From positions 1 to 7,673 of the forward strand of contig JASLGO010000155.1 of assembly GCA_030150135.1 (NCBI GenBank): a stretch of DNA of 7,673 nucleotides, given 5' to 3'. This document shows, in pieces, positions 6,359 to 7,673 of the stretch (position 1 is its first letter; each line of letters opens with the position of its first letter). Position numbers and translations under genes: made by a program. The notes beneath the pieces were generated by a model that saw only the letters and a program-made list of their open reading frames with translations, had not been told where the DNA came from and ran no database searches. Source of the DNA: Aquirhabdus sp. Its GTDB lineage: Bacteria; Pseudomonadota; Gammaproteobacteria; Pseudomonadales; Moraxellaceae.

Positions 6359-7591
6359 ATGCATTTTGAACTCAGCGCACGCGGACAGGATATTTTAGAA
6401 CGTGTCAAAGTGTTTATCCGTGATCAGATTGAACCCGCAGAACCAGCATTCTGGGCTGAAGTCCTTGCGAATAATGTGGGTGGTGATTGGACACAATGGA
6501 AAATCCCTACCATTCTTGAAGAACTCAAAAATAAAGCTAAAGCACAAGGATTATGGAATCTTTGGCTTCCTGACGAGAAGCTCGGTGCTGGTTTAAATAT
6601 TCAGGAATATGCCCACATTGCTGAGCAAACAGGTCGTAGCTTACTCGCCCCAACCGTCTTTAACTGTAATGCTCCAGATACAGGCAATATGGAAGTCTTA
6701 TGGCGTTATGGCAGTGAAGAACAAAAACAACGCTGGTTAATGCCACTACTCGCTGGTGAAATCCGCTCTGTATTTTGTATGACCGAACCTGATGTCGCCT
6801 CCTCCGACGCGACCAATATGCAAGCCACCGCAATCATTGAAGGTGATGAGATTGTACTCAATGGTCGCAAGTGGTGGTCTAGCGGCATCGGTGATCCTCA
6901 TTGCAAAGTTGCCATTTTCATGGCGCACACACCTAATCCAAGTAGTGGACGACACAATCAGCACTCGATGGTACTCGTACCACTCGATACGCCTGGCATC
7001 AAAATCGAACGGATGCTGCCTGTATTCGGTGATTATGACGCACCGCATGGTCATGGTGAAGTCAGCTTCACCAACGTACGAGTCCCTATCAGTAGTTTCA
7101 TCTCAGGACCTGGCGAAGGTTTTGCCATCGCTCAAGGTCGTCTTGGACCAGGTCGTATTCATCACTGTATGCGCTGTATTGGCGCTGCTGAAAAATCATT
7201 GGAATTGATGATTGATCGCGGTATGCAGCGAACTGCCTTTGGTAAGCCTCTAACTAATCTTGGTGGTAATCGTGAGCGGATTGCAGAAGCACGCATTGCG
7301 ATTGATCAGGCGCGTTTGTTAACACTCTATGCCGCATGGAAAATGGACACTATGGGAACTTTCGGTGCCATGACAGAAATCTCAGCCATCAAAGTCGTCG
7401 CGCCGAATGTTTTACAGCAAGTGGTCGATATGGCAATTCAGATTCATGGTGGTGCTGGCATGTCACAGGATACGCCATTGACCTCCTTCTTTGCGCAAGC
7501 ACGCAGCCTGCGACTCGCTGATGGGCCTGATGAGGTGCATAAAGGCGTGATTGCACGTATTGAGCTCGCTAAACGCGGCTTTGCCAAATAA
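6359..7591 (+). CDS. Acyl-CoA dehydrogenase family protein, ACAD10/11-like
   Basis: A cytoplasmic flavoenzyme expected to oxidise an acyl-CoA to its 2-enoyl-CoA and pass electrons to electron-transfer flavoprotein. The 410-residue form begins at the ATG at 6359, which has an excellent GGGAG site seven bases away. An in-frame ATG at 6311 would add 16 residues but lacks such a site and lies in an inverted repeat. FAD and substrate motifs are visible: FCMTEPDVASSDATNM (139-154), KWWSSGIGDP (171-180), RTAFGKPL (291-298) and QIHGGAGMSQD (361-371). The set RLGPGRIHHCMR (261-272) and RLADGPDEVHK (385-395) is typical of the ACAD10/11 group. The position of the classical catalytic Glu in YEGT is Asp388 here. 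Bacterial relatives often sit with an SDR and a kinase-like phosphotransferase and handle hydroxyacyl-CoA, but the substrate is not determined by this sequence. Confidence 0.92.
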   Translation: MHFELSARGQDILERVKVFIRDQIEPAEPAFWAEVLANNVGGDWTQWKIPTILEELKNKAKAQGLWNLWLPDEKLGAGLNIQEYAHIAEQTGRSLLAPTVFNCNAPDTGNMEVLWRYGSEEQKQRWLMPLLAGEIRSVFCMTEPDVASSDATNMQATAIIEGDEIVLNGRKWWSSGIGDPHCKVAIFMAHTPNPSSGRHNQHSMVLVPLDTPGIKIERMLPVFGDYDAPHGHGEVSFTNVRVPISSFISGPGEGFAIAQGRLGPGRIHHCMRCIGAAEKSLELMIDRGMQRTAFGKPLTNLGGNRERIAEARIAIDQARLLTLYAAWKMDTMGTFGAMTEISAIKVVAPNVLQQVVDMAIQIHGGAGMSQDTPLTSFFAQARSLRLADGPDEVHKGVIARIELAKRGFAK

Positions 7592-7632
7592 TCGTTAAAA
7601 CACTGAATAAATCTTAAAAGGAACTTTCCGTC

Positions 7633-7673
7633 ATGGTAAAAAGAGTATTCATCACAGGCGGTGCAAGTGGATT
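7633..7673 (+). CDS. Start of a short-chain dehydrogenase/reductase (cut by the window edge)
   Basis: Only the first 13 codons are present. They read MVKRVFITGGASG, the beginning of a Rossmann fold with the TGGASG form of the SDR TGxxxGxG cofactor loop. An AAGGA site (7618-7622) lies ten bases before the ATG. The gene starts 41 bases after the dehydrogenase stop on the same strand, with no terminator between, so the two are very likely co-transcribed. A role in oxidising or reducing a hydroxyacyl or ketoacyl intermediate of the same pathway is an inference. Confidence 0.8.
   Translation, partial: MVKRVFITGGASG

Noticed and set aside
6746..7208. Antisense and frame-shifted open frames of 102 and 138 codons within the acyl-CoA dehydrogenase
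   Set aside because: They lie wholly inside a gene with clear family motifs along its full length and are best explained as shadows of it.

Overview
The window looks like a chromosomal stretch of a gammaproteobacterium with moderately low GC. Acinetobacter or a close Moraxellaceae relative is the best guess, from gene content, the sulfide-stress gene order and base composition; this is an inference, as no rRNA or marker gene is present. It holds eight genes (one cut by the right edge) plus an uninterpreted left edge. I see no tRNA, rRNA, CRISPR array or intact insertion sequence.

Positions 1-303 carry no convincing gene, only short coding-like fragments. Positions 304-3388 are a reactive-sulfur (sulfide/persulfide) detoxification locus. 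A persulfide-dioxygenase-type metallo-hydrolase (blh) is read leftward. Rightward from the same 90-base control region run a BigR/SqrR-type ArsR repressor with its two sensing cysteines, two half-size YeeE/YedE membrane proteins (PmpA/PmpB type) and a TauE/SafE exporter. The two promoters lie on top of each other inside an inverted repeat, so one bound repressor could silence both directions. The expected cycle is: persulfide links the two BigR cysteines, the repressor leaves, Blh oxidises the sulfane sulfur to sulfite, the TauE protein exports sulfite or a related anion, and the YeeE/YedE pair moves a sulfur species across the inner membrane. A roughly 90-base double palindrome sits inside the operon, between pmpB and the tauE-like gene.

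Positions 3492-5162 (minus strand) encode a membrane-anchored protein with a degenerate GGDEF domain and an apparently intact EAL domain, so probably a cyclic-di-GMP phosphodiesterase. It converges on the sulfur operon.

Positions 5330-6241 (minus) encode a LysR-type regulator, divergent from an ACAD10/11-like acyl-CoA dehydrogenase (6359-7591, plus). The dehydrogenase is followed after 41 bases by the start of a short-chain dehydrogenase/reductase cut by the window edge. This looks like a LysR-controlled acyl-CoA or hydroxy-acid catabolic operon that continues to the right. A LysR-box-like inverted repeat lies just upstream of the dehydrogenase start.

Most of the window is recognisable biology. 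The compact overlapping control region of the sulfur locus and the intra-operon palindrome are the parts most worth a second look. I found no evidence of an entirely new system.
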